From Acetispira formosa (nom. nud.) (GTDB taxonomy: Bacteria; Desulfobacterota; Desulfarculia; Adiutricales; Adiutricaceae): a stretch of 64,000 bases of DNA. The position numbers and the translations under genes are program-made. This document shows, one piece after another, positions 52,110 through 61,312 of this stretch; positions within the stretch are counted from its first letter, which is position 1; every line of letters begins with the position of its first letter. The stretch is taken from positions 4,240,001 through 4,304,000 of the forward strand of contig CP026657.1 in the NCBI GenBank assembly GCA_023525915.1, given 5' to 3'. A model generated the notes under the pieces. It was not told the origin of the DNA, ran no database searches, and saw only the letters and a list, made by a program, of their open reading frames with translations.

Positions 52110-54211
52110 GTTTCGCGGAAAAAGCCCGCTCCGGCGTGGGTCTGGTCACCCGGCACACTGACGTGGTGCTGGTTTTTCTGGTGGTCATCGTCATCACCAT
52201 GATGATTGCCCCCATGCCTACGCCTCTGGTGGACGCCTTGATCGGCATCAATATGGCCATGAGCTTCACCGTGCTGATGATGACCATGTATGTCAGTAAG
52301 GTTTTGCAGTTTTCATCCTTTCCCACCGTGCTCCTCTTCACCACTCTGTTCCGCCTGGGCCTGAACATAACCACTACCCGCCTGATCCTGCTTCAAGCCG
52401 ACGCGGGCGAGATTATAACCATTTTCGGTGAATTCGCCGTGGGCGGCAATTTCATTGTCGGCGCGGTGGTTTTTATCATCATTACTATTGTGCAGTTTCT
52501 GGTCATCGCCAAGGGGGCCGAGCGCGTCAGTGAAGTGGGCGCGCGTTTCACGCTGGACGCCATGCCCGGCAAACAAATGTCCATTGACGCGGATTTGAGG
52601 GCCGGAAATATTGATGCCGAAGAAGCTCAGAAAATGCGCGAGGAACTGAGCCAGGAAAGCTCCCTCTACGGCGCGCTCGACGGGGCCATGAAATTCGTCA
52701 AAGGCGACACCATCGCCGGGATGATCATCGCCGTGGTCAATATTACCGGCGGCACGCTCATCGGCGTTCTTCAGAACGGCCTGTCGGCCGGGGAGGCCCT
52801 GGAGCTATACGGCATTCTGGCCATCGGCGACGGGCTGGTCTCCCAGATCCCCTCCATCCTCATCACCATTGCGGCGGGTGTTCTGGTAACCCGTTCCGGC
52901 GGTGAGAGCGATAATTTGGGCGCACAGATAGGCGGGCAGATTTTCAATCAGCCCAAGGCCCTGATGGTGGCGGGCGGGCTGATTTTCCTGTTCGCCCTGG
53001 TGCCTGGCTTTCCCAAACCGCAGCTTTTCACCCTGGCGGCTCTTCTGATCATTATCGGCCGGACTCTCACCTATATCAGCCAATCACCCGGCAAGACCGA
53101 TTATAAAGAGGAACTCAATCAGACCATTCAATCCACCGTGGTCGCCCGGCAGGCCACCAAAGGGCGGGGAGGGCGGGAGGCCCAGCGGGACGAATTTTCG
53201 CCGGTGGTGCCCATCATCCTGGATATTTCGCCGGAACTGTCGGAAAATTTGAATTACGAAAGCATGAATGAGGAGCTGGCCGCTCTCAGGCGGGCTCTTT
53301 ATTTCGATCTGGGCGTGCCTTTCCCCGGCATCAACATCCGCCCCAATCCGGGCCTGCCGGGGCAGAGCTACATTCTTCAGCTCAATGAAATACCCCTCTC
53401 ACGCGGGAAGCTGGAGCCGGGCATGGTGATGGTCAATGAAAGTTCCGACAACTTTCGTTTGCTCGGGCTGACCCCGGTGGAGGGCGACCGTTTCATACCC
53501 GGCCAGCCCTGCCTGTGGCTGCCGGAGGATAAAATTCCTCTGCTGGAAAAGGCCGGGCTGGGCTATATGAATCATTCGCGGATAATCGCCTATCATCTTT
53601 CGCTGATTCTGGCCCGCCACGCGGCCAGCTTTCTGGGGCTTCAGGAAACTAAATACCTCCTGGACAAAATGGAGGAACGCGCCCCTGATCTGGTGCGGGA
53701 AGCCACGCGCCTCTTGCCGACGCAGAGGATCGCTGAGATTTTGCAGCGGCTGGTGCAGGAACAGATTTCCATCCGTGATCTGCGCGGCATACTGGAGGCC
53801 CTGATTGAATGGAGCCCCAAAGAGAAAGACACCATCATGCTGGTGGAATATGTGCGCGGCGGCTTGAAGCGGCAGATCAGCTATATGTATTCCAGCGGAC
53901 AGAACATCCTCCCGGCCATTCTTCTGGACGCGGGAGTTGAGGAAACCATCCGCAAGGCCATTCGTCAGACTTCGGCCGGGGCCTTTCTGGCTCTGGACCC
54001 TGATACATCAAAGCGTTTTCTGGAGGCGGTGGCCAAGTCGGCCGGAAAATACCGCCAGCAGGAAAACAGGCCCGTCATTATGGCTTCAATCGATATCAGG
54101 CGTTATGTGCGCCGCCTGATTGAAGCCGATCACTATGAACTGCCGGTCATTTCCTATCAGGAACTGACCCCGGAAATATCAGTCCAGCCGGTGGACCGCA
54201 TCAGGCTGTAG
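52106..54211 (+). CDS. sctV: T3SS export gate protein SctV
   Basis: 701 residues, homologous to FlhA/LcrD. The first ~330 residues form about eight membrane helices with the FHIPEP region (FRLGLNITTTRLILL..., RFTLDAMPGKQMSIDADLRAGNIDAEEAQKMREELSQESSLYGALDGAMKFVKGDTIAG). The C-terminal cytoplasmic domain (about 360-701) forms the nonameric ring that receives substrates, with GLTPVEGDRFIPGQPCLWL, LSLILARHAASFLGLQE and YVRGGLKRQISYMYSSG. Full length and intact. Confidence 0.98.
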   Translation: MSFAEKARSGVGLVTRHTDVVLVFLVVIVITMMIAPMPTPLVDALIGINMAMSFTVLMMTMYVSKVLQFSSFPTVLLFTTLFRLGLNITTTRLILLQADAGEIITIFGEFAVGGNFIVGAVVFIIITIVQFLVIAKGAERVSEVGARFTLDAMPGKQMSIDADLRAGNIDAEEAQKMREELSQESSLYGALDGAMKFVKGDTIAGMIIAVVNITGGTLIGVLQNGLSAGEALELYGILAIGDGLVSQIPSILITIAAGVLVTRSGGESDNLGAQIGGQIFNQPKALMVAGGLIFLFALVPGFPKPQLFTLAALLIIIGRTLTYISQSPGKTDYKEELNQTIQSTVVARQATKGRGGREAQRDEFSPVVPIILDISPELSENLNYESMNEELAALRRALYFDLGVPFPGINIRPNPGLPGQSYILQLNEIPLSRGKLEPGMVMVNESSDNFRLLGLTPVEGDRFIPGQPCLWLPEDKIPLLEKAGLGYMNHSRIIAYHLSLILARHAASFLGLQETKYLLDKMEERAPDLVREATRLLPTQRIAEILQRLVQEQISIRDLRGILEALIEWSPKEKDTIMLVEYVRGGLKRQISYMYSSGQNILPAILLDAGVEETIRKAIRQTSAGAFLALDPDTSKRFLEAVAKSAGKYRQQENRPVIMASIDIRRYVRRLIEADHYELPVISYQELTPEISVQPVDRIRL

Positions 54212-54224
54212 GGGAGGGTGTTTT

Positions 54225-54485
54225 ATGGAAGCCACTGTTTTCAGTTATGCGGCCAGGGCTATGTATCTGGTGCTGATGCTGTCTTTGCCGCCAATTATCG
54301 TCGCCTCGGTGGTCGGGCTGGGATTGAGCTTGTTTCAGGCCATTACCCAGCTTCAGGAACAGACTCTTTCCTTTGGCGTTAAACTTATCGCTGTGGTGGC
54401 CACTATTTTTATAACCGCCTCCTGGCTCGGCGGTGAGCTTCTGCGATATGGGCAGGATATTTTCGAAAAATTTTACTTGATCTGA
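54225..54485 (+). CDS. sctS: T3SS export-apparatus protein SctS
   Basis: 86 residues, FliQ homologue, with two membrane helices (about 12-40 and 52-75). The segment LPPIIVASVVGLGLSLFQAITQLQEQTLSFGVKLIAVVATIF is diagnostic. Four copies join SctR and SctT in the gate. It follows sctV by 13 bp and is separated from sctT by an unrelated 540-residue protein gene. Confidence 0.96.
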   Translation: MEATVFSYAARAMYLVLMLSLPPIIVASVVGLGLSLFQAITQLQEQTLSFGVKLIAVVATIFITASWLGGELLRYGQDIFEKFYLI

Positions 54486-54565
54486 ATTGCATGGCGGGGC
54501 GAGCCGCCTCTTGAACCGGCCTGATTAAGGCCGGTACTCATTATAAAAATTTTAGGGAAGATGTT

Positions 54566-56188
54566 ATGCGTCGTTTTCTTTTCGTTTTAGGGTTTTTTCT
54601 GCTCCCTTTTGTGTGCCCGGTCCAGGCCCTGGCTTTGCCGGATGCTGAAGTTCAGGCTCTGGCCGCCGCCGATTCCGGTTTTGCCGCGGCGGAAAAAAGA
54701 ATAGTGGATTGCTGGCGAAACCTGCCGGCAGATTTTAAGAAGAATATTAAGGACGAACAGATTCAATGGATTAACGTCGGCCGTGATCGGGAAGCCCAGG
54801 AACTGATGGACCGAGGGAGTACCAAAGCCCAGGCCTATACTGACGTCACAAATAGAAGAACGGATTACCTGGAGGCTAAAGCGCAGGGTAAGGAACCGCC
54901 GGTCTACGAAGCTGCCTCCTCCGATGAAAAATCAAGCCCTCCGGCTGACGAGAACGCCCGCCCTCTGCCGCCGCCCCACACACGGGTGCGGGCGGATTCC
55001 AGAAAAGCTCCGGCCATACCCATGCCTGAAATCCCCAAACCTATGGCCCCCTCAACTTTCGGGGCGGTTTCAGCCGGCAATCCCGCCACGGTCTATGCTA
55101 TGTCAAACGTCTTTCGCCGTGAAATTAACGGCACCACTTATATTGTCGATTCCAACGGATCTCAGATTAACGGAACGATCCTTATAGATAACGAAGAAGT
55201 GCCTTATCGAAACGGCCTGATGGATGGCGTCGGGAAAGTGTATCTGGAGGACCGGTCAGATCCTCCGGGTGAGATTTACTATCGTAAAGGGGTTAAATAT
55301 CTTACCCGTAAATCAATGGAGGGCGGCGGAATAATCCCGACCTTCATACAGGAAGAGCAGTGGAACGGCGATGTTCAGCATGGACTCAGCAAGTGGTATG
55401 AACCGGAACGCCAATCCATGGCGGTCACTAAATATGACAACGGTAAACGCGTTTCCTATCTGAGGTACAATACGGAAACAGGGAAAGTAACCAGTGAAAG
55501 CACCTATGATAAAAATGGAAAACAAAGCGGCCCTGAATATGATTACAGGGACAACGGCGACATCTGGCATATGCGAACCTGGAACAATGGCGAACTTGAC
55601 GGCCCCAAAAGGTATTTTTACAAAAACGGGCGACTGAAAAACGAATATCTGCTGAGAGACAATAAATATGTGGGGGTGGCCTCGGAATATACGAGGGATG
55701 GCTATCGGGTCAAGGAAACTGTGTATGAAGATGGCGCCGAAGTCCTGGAAAAACTGTATGACGTTGGCAGTGATGTTCCCTGGAAGATAACCGAACTGAA
55801 AGACGGCAAAAAGGACGGCAAGGAAGAGGTGTTCTATGACAACGGCGATCTCAAACGACTGACGATTTATAAAGACGGTGAAGAAGTCGAAAGCAAGGAT
55901 TTTGAGCGGGTGAAATCAATGATCCCTGAACTTGAATTGCTTGACAGTTTGTGCGCCATGATGGGGGCGGTGGCCGGCAACAAAAACATCAAGTCTGAGT
56001 TGCTGTATCCAGAGGCGGACACCGGCAGCCTGGCTGAGATGGAATGCCGGCGTGAAGAGGCCGACAGCAAATACCGGCTTGTCAAGCTCGAAGCCAAACA
56101 CAGGGAGGCGGTGAAAGGCTGTCTGGATGAAGTGGCTTACTCCAAGATGGAGGAATGCGTCATGAAAGCCATCGGGGGCGGTAACTAG
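54566..56188 (+). CDS. Exported LprI-like/YwqK-MORN repeat protein between sctS and sctT
   Basis: 540 residues. Signal peptide at 1-23 (FLFVLGFFLLPFVCPVQALA). Residues about 25-110 resemble the DUF1311/LprI module (FAAAEKRIVDCWRNLPADFKKNIKDEQIQWINVGRD). A Pro/Ser-rich linker follows. Residues about 185-460 contain YwqK/MORN-like repeats (YDKNGKQSGPEYDYRDNGDIWHMRTWNNGELDGPKRYFYKNGRL, KDGKKDGKEEVFYDNGDL). The last 90 residues hold four Cys in helices. It is not a standard T3SS part. Codons are more AT-rich than in sctS and sctT, and the gene has its own leader with a CCGGCC..GGCCGG hairpin, so it was probably inserted. Periplasmic or cell-surface role unknown. Confidence 0.6.
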   Translation: MRRFLFVLGFFLLPFVCPVQALALPDAEVQALAAADSGFAAAEKRIVDCWRNLPADFKKNIKDEQIQWINVGRDREAQELMDRGSTKAQAYTDVTNRRTDYLEAKAQGKEPPVYEAASSDEKSSPPADENARPLPPPHTRVRADSRKAPAIPMPEIPKPMAPSTFGAVSAGNPATVYAMSNVFRREINGTTYIVDSNGSQINGTILIDNEEVPYRNGLMDGVGKVYLEDRSDPPGEIYYRKGVKYLTRKSMEGGGIIPTFIQEEQWNGDVQHGLSKWYEPERQSMAVTKYDNGKRVSYLRYNTETGKVTSESTYDKNGKQSGPEYDYRDNGDIWHMRTWNNGELDGPKRYFYKNGRLKNEYLLRDNKYVGVASEYTRDGYRVKETVYEDGAEVLEKLYDVGSDVPWKITELKDGKKDGKEEVFYDNGDLKRLTIYKDGEEVESKDFERVKSMIPELELLDSLCAMMGAVAGNKNIKSELLYPEADTGSLAEMECRREEADSKYRLVKLEAKHREAVKGCLDEVAYSKMEECVMKAIGGGN

Positions 56189-56250
56189 AAAAATGGAATC
56201 CGGGCCGCCTGAAGGGGCGGCCCGTTTCTCCGGTTTACCGGCGGAGGACA

Positions 56251-57057
56251 ATGGAAGCTCTTTTTGAATATATTCAGTTGGAACGTCATCTTCTGGCCGC
56301 CGTCATCGGCATGCCGCGCATTATGATGATCCTGACCTTTTGTCCTTTCCTGGCTTCTTCCATCGTCTCCGGGCAGTTGAAATTCACCGTGGGGCTGTCG
56401 CTTTACATAATCGTTCACCCCACTGTCTATCCGCTGGTCGCCCAAAACCCGGACCTTACTACCTGGGATATGTTTTTTTTCGCCGCCCTGGCCGCCAAAG
56501 AAGCGCTGGTCGGCTTCATCATCGCCTTTATCTCCGGGGCCGTCTTCTGGGCCGCCCAAAGCGCGGGCATACTTATGGATAACCAGCGCGGCGCTTCCTC
56601 CGCCAGCCTCACCGATCCGCTTTCGGCCGAGGAGAGCACGCCGCTGGGCTCTTTCATGTTTCAGAGCCTGGTCTATCTCTTTTTTATCAGCGGCGCGTTC
56701 ACCGCTTTTCTGGCCCTGGTCTGGCAGTCCTATGTGGTCTGGCCGGTGGCCCTGTGGTTTCCCGGGGTCCCGGATGATTTGCCGCTTTTTATAGTCCAGA
56801 TTACCGATTGGCTGATGCTGAACATGCTTCTTCTGGCCGGGCCGGTGCTGGCCGCCTCTCTCCTGACCGATTTGTCTCTGGGGCTGATTAATCGTTTTGC
56901 CGCCCAGCTCAATGTCTATGTTCTGGCCATGCCCATAAAAAGCGGGCTGACCATGTTCATCGTTCTGGTCTATTATGGAATCTTTCTCCGCGAAGGGCCG
57001 GACTTGTTTGTGTCCATCCGTGAGAATATCGAGCACATCTGGAGGATCTGGCTATGA
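56251..57057 (+). CDS. sctT: T3SS export-apparatus protein SctT
   Basis: 268 residues, FliR homologue. Six or more membrane helices; signatures RIMMILTFCPFLASSIVSGQLKFTVGLSLY, AKEALVGFIIAFISGAVFWAAQSAGILMDNQRGASSASLTDPLSAEESTPLG and LTDLSLGLINRFAAQLNVYVLAMPIKSG. One copy caps the export gate. Coupled to sctU by an ATGA overlap. GGAGG precedes the ATG. Confidence 0.97.
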   Translation: MEALFEYIQLERHLLAAVIGMPRIMMILTFCPFLASSIVSGQLKFTVGLSLYIIVHPTVYPLVAQNPDLTTWDMFFFAALAAKEALVGFIIAFISGAVFWAAQSAGILMDNQRGASSASLTDPLSAEESTPLGSFMFQSLVYLFFISGAFTAFLALVWQSYVVWPVALWFPGVPDDLPLFIVQITDWLMLNMLLLAGPVLAASLLTDLSLGLINRFAAQLNVYVLAMPIKSGLTMFIVLVYYGIFLREGPDLFVSIRENIEHIWRIWL

Positions 57058-58103
57058 GCGGCGAAAAAACCGAACAACCAACTTCCAAACGATTGCGCGA
57101 CGCCCGGGAAAAAGGGCAGGTCGCCAAAAGTCAGGATGTGCCCTCCGCTTTGGTAGTGATGGCTTTGGGCATATATCTGGTCGCCATGGGCCGCGATATT
57201 TTTCAGACTATCACTGATATGGCCGCCGGTATTTTCGCCCTGATCAATGTGCCCTATGATGACGCTATTGACGCGGCCGCCGGGCTGGCCGTTGAGGGCG
57301 CTTTGAAAGTGGTGCTGCCGCCGGTGATCATCGTTATGGCCGTTTCCCTGATAGGCAATCTGGCCCAGGTTGGGGTGCTGTTTTCAGCCGAGGCGGCCAC
57401 GCCTAAGATGGAAAACCTCAACCCGGCCAAGTGGTTCAAAAAAACATTTTCCCAGAAAAACGCTGTCGAGCTGCTTAAGAACCTGATCAAAATAGTCGTT
57501 CTGGCCGGGGTGGTTCATTCGGTTCTGGATGATCATTGGCGCGAACTTTTTCTGCTGCCGCGCGGCACCAATATCAGCTCCATGTGGGAGATTCTCGGCT
57601 CGGCCGTGGCTGATCTGATAATCTACGCGGCCGCCGCTTTCGCCGGGCTGGCCGCCCTTGATTATCTCTATCAGCGTTACTCCTTCAATAAGGAAAACAT
57701 GATGAGCAAACAGGAAGTCAAGCAGGAATACAAAGAATCCGAGGGCGACCCGCAAATAAAATCCAAGCGCAAACAACTCCATCAGGAAATGATGTCGCAG
57801 AACACTTTGGCCAATGTGCGCCGGGCCAAGGTGCTGGTCACCAACCCCACCCATGTGGCGGTGGCTCTCGATTATGAAGAGGGCCGCACCAAGCTGCCGG
57901 TGGTGGTGGCCAAAGGCGAGGGCAACCTGGCCCGCCGCATGATTGAATTGGCCCAGCGCGAAGGTATCCCCATTATGCGCCAGGCTCCGCTGGCCCGCGA
58001 GCTTTTTAAATACGGAATGGAAAACAGCTATATCCCCAGAGATCTCATCGGCCCGGTGGCCGAAGTGCTGCGCTGGGTCAAAAGTCTGGAGCAAAACCCA
58101 TGA
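57054..58103 (+). CDS. sctU: T3SS autoprotease/switch protein SctU
   Basis: 349 residues, FlhB homologue. Four membrane helices in the first 210 residues, then the cytoplasmic domain with the autocleavage motif NPTH at 264-267. Cleavage between Asn and Pro permits the switch from needle to translocator and effector export, with SctP as the ruler. The segment MSKQEVKQEYKESEGDPQIKSKRKQLH is the typical linker. It overlaps the downstream activator gene by 4 bp, so the regulators are made together with the export gate. Confidence 0.98.
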   Translation: MSGEKTEQPTSKRLRDAREKGQVAKSQDVPSALVVMALGIYLVAMGRDIFQTITDMAAGIFALINVPYDDAIDAAAGLAVEGALKVVLPPVIIVMAVSLIGNLAQVGVLFSAEAATPKMENLNPAKWFKKTFSQKNAVELLKNLIKIVVLAGVVHSVLDDHWRELFLLPRGTNISSMWEILGSAVADLIIYAAAAFAGLAALDYLYQRYSFNKENMMSKQEVKQEYKESEGDPQIKSKRKQLHQEMMSQNTLANVRRAKVLVTNPTHVAVALDYEEGRTKLPVVVAKGEGNLARRMIELAQREGIPIMRQAPLARELFKYGMENSYIPRDLIGPVAEVLRWVKSLEQNP

Positions 58104-59326
58104 GCCATGATGATGAACTTCTGCGCCGCTTGACCCGCCTCTGCGAAGATCTGGCCTGGGACCGCCCGGCTGACGAGGAGCTGCTCTATAGCCTCACCGA
58201 CCCCGGCGGGGTGCCGCCGGAGCTGGCCGCCCTGGCCGAGGCCTTTGGGCTGATGCTGGTCAAGCTTGAGGCCCGCAAGATGCACCAGGAAAGCCTTATC
58301 ACCGATCTCTCGGCCCGCAATCTGGAGCTGGATGAAGCCAGGGCCGAACTGGCCCGCCGCAATGTCGCCCTCAGCCTGGCCGTGGAGGAGACTTTTCACT
58401 CCCGCCGATTGGTCGGCCAGTGTCCGGCAATACGCCAGGTGGCCGATCTGGCCCTGTCGATAGCCAAGCGGCCCATCAACACCATGATCCTTGGCCCCAC
58501 CGGCTCCGGCAAGGAGGTGGTGGCCAAGATGATTCATTACAATTCCCCCCGCCGCGAGAATAATTTTGTGGCCGTCAACTGCACGGCTATCCCGGAAACC
58601 CTTTTTGAGAGTGAAATGTTCGGCATTGAAAAGGGGGTGGCCACCGGAGTGGCCCAGCGCCGGGGGCTGGTGGAGGAGGCTGACGGCGGCACCCTGTTTC
58701 TGGACGAGGTGGCCGACATGAGCCTGACCAATCAGGCCAAGCTTCTGCGGGTGCTGGAGGAGCGGGAGATCCGCCGGGTGGGCGCGGCTAAGGACAAGCC
58801 GGTGGATCTGATGGTGATATCGGCCGCCAATATTGATCTGAACAAGGCGGTGGCGGAAAAGAAATTTCGTGAAGATCTTTTTTACCGCCTGAACGTAGCC
58901 GAGGTTCGCCTGCCGCCGCTGGCCGAACGCGGCGAGGATGTGCTGCTTCTGGCGGCCAATTTTCTTGAAAGCCACGCCCGCAGGCTGGGGCGTACGGGCC
59001 TGAGCCTGACCCGCGCGGCCCAGACGGCCCTTCTGGCTTACGGCTGGCCCGGCAATGTGCGGGAGCTGAACAACGAGATGGAGCGGGCCGCCGCCCTCAC
59101 GGTGGGGGAGGCCATCGAGCCGGAGGACCTTTCGCTGAAAATCAGGGCGGCCGCTCTGGAGGTCGCGCCTGCGCCCGCCGCGGGCCGTCTGGCCGATATG
59201 GAGAAAAGAACTGTGGAGGCGGCTCTGGCCCGTCACGGCGGCAACAAAAGCCGGGCGGCTAAGGAATTGGGGCTTTCCAGGGAAGGGCTGCGCAAAAAAA
59301 TGAAGAAACTGTGGCCTGAATCATGA
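58100..59326 (+). CDS. Sigma-54-dependent transcriptional activator, variant GAFTGA loop
   Basis: 408 residues. Residues 1-105 are helical and coiled-coil-like without a receiver domain. The AAA+ domain at about 105-335 has Walker A GPTGSGKE (132-139), Walker B GGTLFLDE (196-203) and REDLFYRLNV. The sigma-54 contact loop, normally GAFTGA, reads GVATGV at 179-184. The C-terminus holds a Fis-type helix-turn-helix (NKSRAAKELGLSREGLRKKMKKL). It is the obvious activator for the two GG-N10-GC promoters of this locus and for the GTTGGCA sites upstream of them. Four-base overlaps on both sides place it between sctU and the phosphatase. Confidence 0.93.
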   Translation: MSHDDELLRRLTRLCEDLAWDRPADEELLYSLTDPGGVPPELAALAEAFGLMLVKLEARKMHQESLITDLSARNLELDEARAELARRNVALSLAVEETFHSRRLVGQCPAIRQVADLALSIAKRPINTMILGPTGSGKEVVAKMIHYNSPRRENNFVAVNCTAIPETLFESEMFGIEKGVATGVAQRRGLVEEADGGTLFLDEVADMSLTNQAKLLRVLEEREIRRVGAAKDKPVDLMVISAANIDLNKAVAEKKFREDLFYRLNVAEVRLPPLAERGEDVLLLAANFLESHARRLGRTGLSLTRAAQTALLAYGWPGNVRELNNEMERAAALTVGEAIEPEDLSLKIRAAALEVAPAPAAGRLADMEKRTVEAALARHGGNKSRAAKELGLSREGLRKKMKKLWPES

Positions 59327-61269
59327 AAATGAATCTCTCCGCCAGAATGTTCATTATCACCGCTCTGGCCTGCCTCTTGGCCGTAATTCCCTATTGCCTG
59401 TATATGCTCAAGAGCCTCAAGGACAACTACATCCAGCGGGAAATGAACACCTTCAATATTGTCGGCTCCATGGCTCTGGACGGGCTCTCCATTCGTTACA
59501 CGACTTATATTTCCTCACTGGTGCGTGAGCTGAACGAACACAAGAGAGAGCTTCGCCGCGCGGCGGTCATGCTGCGCCAGACCGGACGCGACCTGCGCGA
59601 TGAAACCTTGGAACGCCGTACGGAGATATTTTCCTCCCACCTTGAATATCTGGCCGGGCGCGGCTTTGGGGCGCTGTGGCTGACGGCCGACGGGCAGGTT
59701 GTCCCGCCCTTTGACGGGCACAGCCGTATCCCCGCCCTGGACGATCTGAATGATGTGGCCGGACGGCCTTTGAGCGCTTTTCTGAACGCCCGCGAGCTTC
59801 CGCCGCTGGGCCGTCTCCTGGTTTTCCGGGCGCACCTTGAGGGGCTTGAAGGCGAGCGGCTGATGGTGGCGTTTCTCCTCCCGGCCGGGTTTGACGGTCA
59901 ATTGATCATGGCCTATGACGACATCACCCGGCTGGAGACCGGCGACGGCCGTATCCTCAATCAGATTGTGGCCGAGCTCTCCGAGCTCTTTCAGCAATTG
60001 AGCATGGATCAGCGTGCGGCCGTCTACATCCTTGACGGCGGGCGCAATGTCCTCAGTTCCACTGCGTCTTCACTGGCCTTGCCCCCGGCCGACATGCTGG
60101 ATGAGGCCCTGCGCGGCGGAAGGGCCGAGCGGCTCATCCCCAAGGGGCCGGAGGGACCGGCCCGTCTGGTTCACGCCATTCATTTCCGGCCGCTGGACTG
60201 GTTCATCGTCCTGACCATCAGCCAGGAGGCCAGCATCAAACCGGTTCTGGCTATTGGGCGCGAAATGGTGGGCGTGGGGCTGATGGTGATTCTGGCCTCA
60301 CTTGCGGCCAGCGCCTATCTGGCCAGCCGCATGGCCCGGCCGGTCAAGGCTTTGAGCGCCAAAGTCCGGGCCGTGGCCGGGCTGGATTTCGCCTCTCCGG
60401 GCGCTGAAGATTTTTTCGCCGATGATCCGGCTTTCGACAAAACTGAGGAACTCAGGCAGTTTCACGATTCTTTTACCAATATGGGGCGAACCCTGGTCAG
60501 TAACGTGCGGGAGCTGGTGGCCAGCTCCGCCGCCCGCCAGAGGGTGGAGGGCGAATTGAACGCGGCCCGCGATATTCAGCTTGGCATTCTGCCGCCGCCG
60601 GAGGACGTCCGCGCCGCTCATGGTTTTGAGGCGGCCGCCTTCCTACAGTCGGCCCGCGAGGTCGGGGGCGACCTTTACGATGTTTTCGAATCGCCCTGCG
60701 GCCGGACGGCCCTGGTCATCGGTGACGTGTCCGACAAGGGCGTGCCGGCCGCTTTGTTCATGACCATGACCGTCACCCTGGCCCGCCGGACCATCGCCGA
60801 CGGGCACGGCCCGGCCGAGGCCATGACCCGCATCAATGAAAGCCTCAGCGCCAACAATCCCACCAGCATGTTTTCGACCCTGATCATCGCCCTGTTCGAG
60901 CCGTCCACGGGAGCGCTTGAATATGCCAACGGCGGGCACGAACGGCCGCTGGTTTTCGGGCCGGGAGGCGTACGAACGCTGGAGGGCGCGGGCGGCCCGA
61001 TGGTCGGGGCGCTGCCGGGAGTGACTTTCACTTCCAACCACGATTTTCTGGACATAGGCGAAAGCTGTTTTCTTTTCACCGACGGTGTTACCGAGGCCCA
61101 GAATGAAAATGGCCAGTTTTTCGGCCGCGAACGTCTTCAGGAACTGACCGGTGAACTGAGCGGCCTGGCCCCAGGTGAATTCCTGGCTGAAATTGACAGC
61201 CGGGTAGCGCGTTTTCGCGGCGCGGCCCCTCAATCCGACGACATAACCATGCTCTGTTTTCGCCGTTAA
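59323..61269 (+). CDS. RsbU/SpoIIE-type PP2C phosphatase with periplasmic sensor
   Basis: 648 residues. Membrane helix 1 at 7-29, a periplasmic sensor domain of about 270 residues (Cache-like), membrane helix 2 at about 307-330, a HAMP linker (SRMARPVKALSAKVRAVAGLDFASPG) and a SpoIIE phosphatase domain from about 405 with the metal-site motifs GGDLYDVF, VIGDVSDKGVPAALFM, ANGGHERPLVF, FLFTDGVTEAQNENGQFFGRERL and SDDITMLCF. It should dephosphorylate the STAS protein encoded at 46536 when the periplasm-facing domain is stimulated, completing an RsbU-V-W set. It is the last gene before a repeat block. Confidence 0.93.
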   Translation: MKMNLSARMFIITALACLLAVIPYCLYMLKSLKDNYIQREMNTFNIVGSMALDGLSIRYTTYISSLVRELNEHKRELRRAAVMLRQTGRDLRDETLERRTEIFSSHLEYLAGRGFGALWLTADGQVVPPFDGHSRIPALDDLNDVAGRPLSAFLNARELPPLGRLLVFRAHLEGLEGERLMVAFLLPAGFDGQLIMAYDDITRLETGDGRILNQIVAELSELFQQLSMDQRAAVYILDGGRNVLSSTASSLALPPADMLDEALRGGRAERLIPKGPEGPARLVHAIHFRPLDWFIVLTISQEASIKPVLAIGREMVGVGLMVILASLAASAYLASRMARPVKALSAKVRAVAGLDFASPGAEDFFADDPAFDKTEELRQFHDSFTNMGRTLVSNVRELVASSAARQRVEGELNAARDIQLGILPPPEDVRAAHGFEAAAFLQSAREVGGDLYDVFESPCGRTALVIGDVSDKGVPAALFMTMTVTLARRTIADGHGPAEAMTRINESLSANNPTSMFSTLIIALFEPSTGALEYANGGHERPLVFGPGGVRTLEGAGGPMVGALPGVTFTSNHDFLDIGESCFLFTDGVTEAQNENGQFFGRERLQELTGELSGLAPGEFLAEIDSRVARFRGAAPQSDDITMLCFRR

Positions 61270-61312
61270 TATGTTTCAGCAATTTAAATGGGGTAATTTG
61301 GGTGGTAACGCT

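Noticed and set aside
58028..59236. 402-codon minus-strand frame opposite the sigma-54 activator
   Set aside because: The activator frame carries all AAA+ motifs; the antisense frame is His/Gly/Gln-rich without domains.
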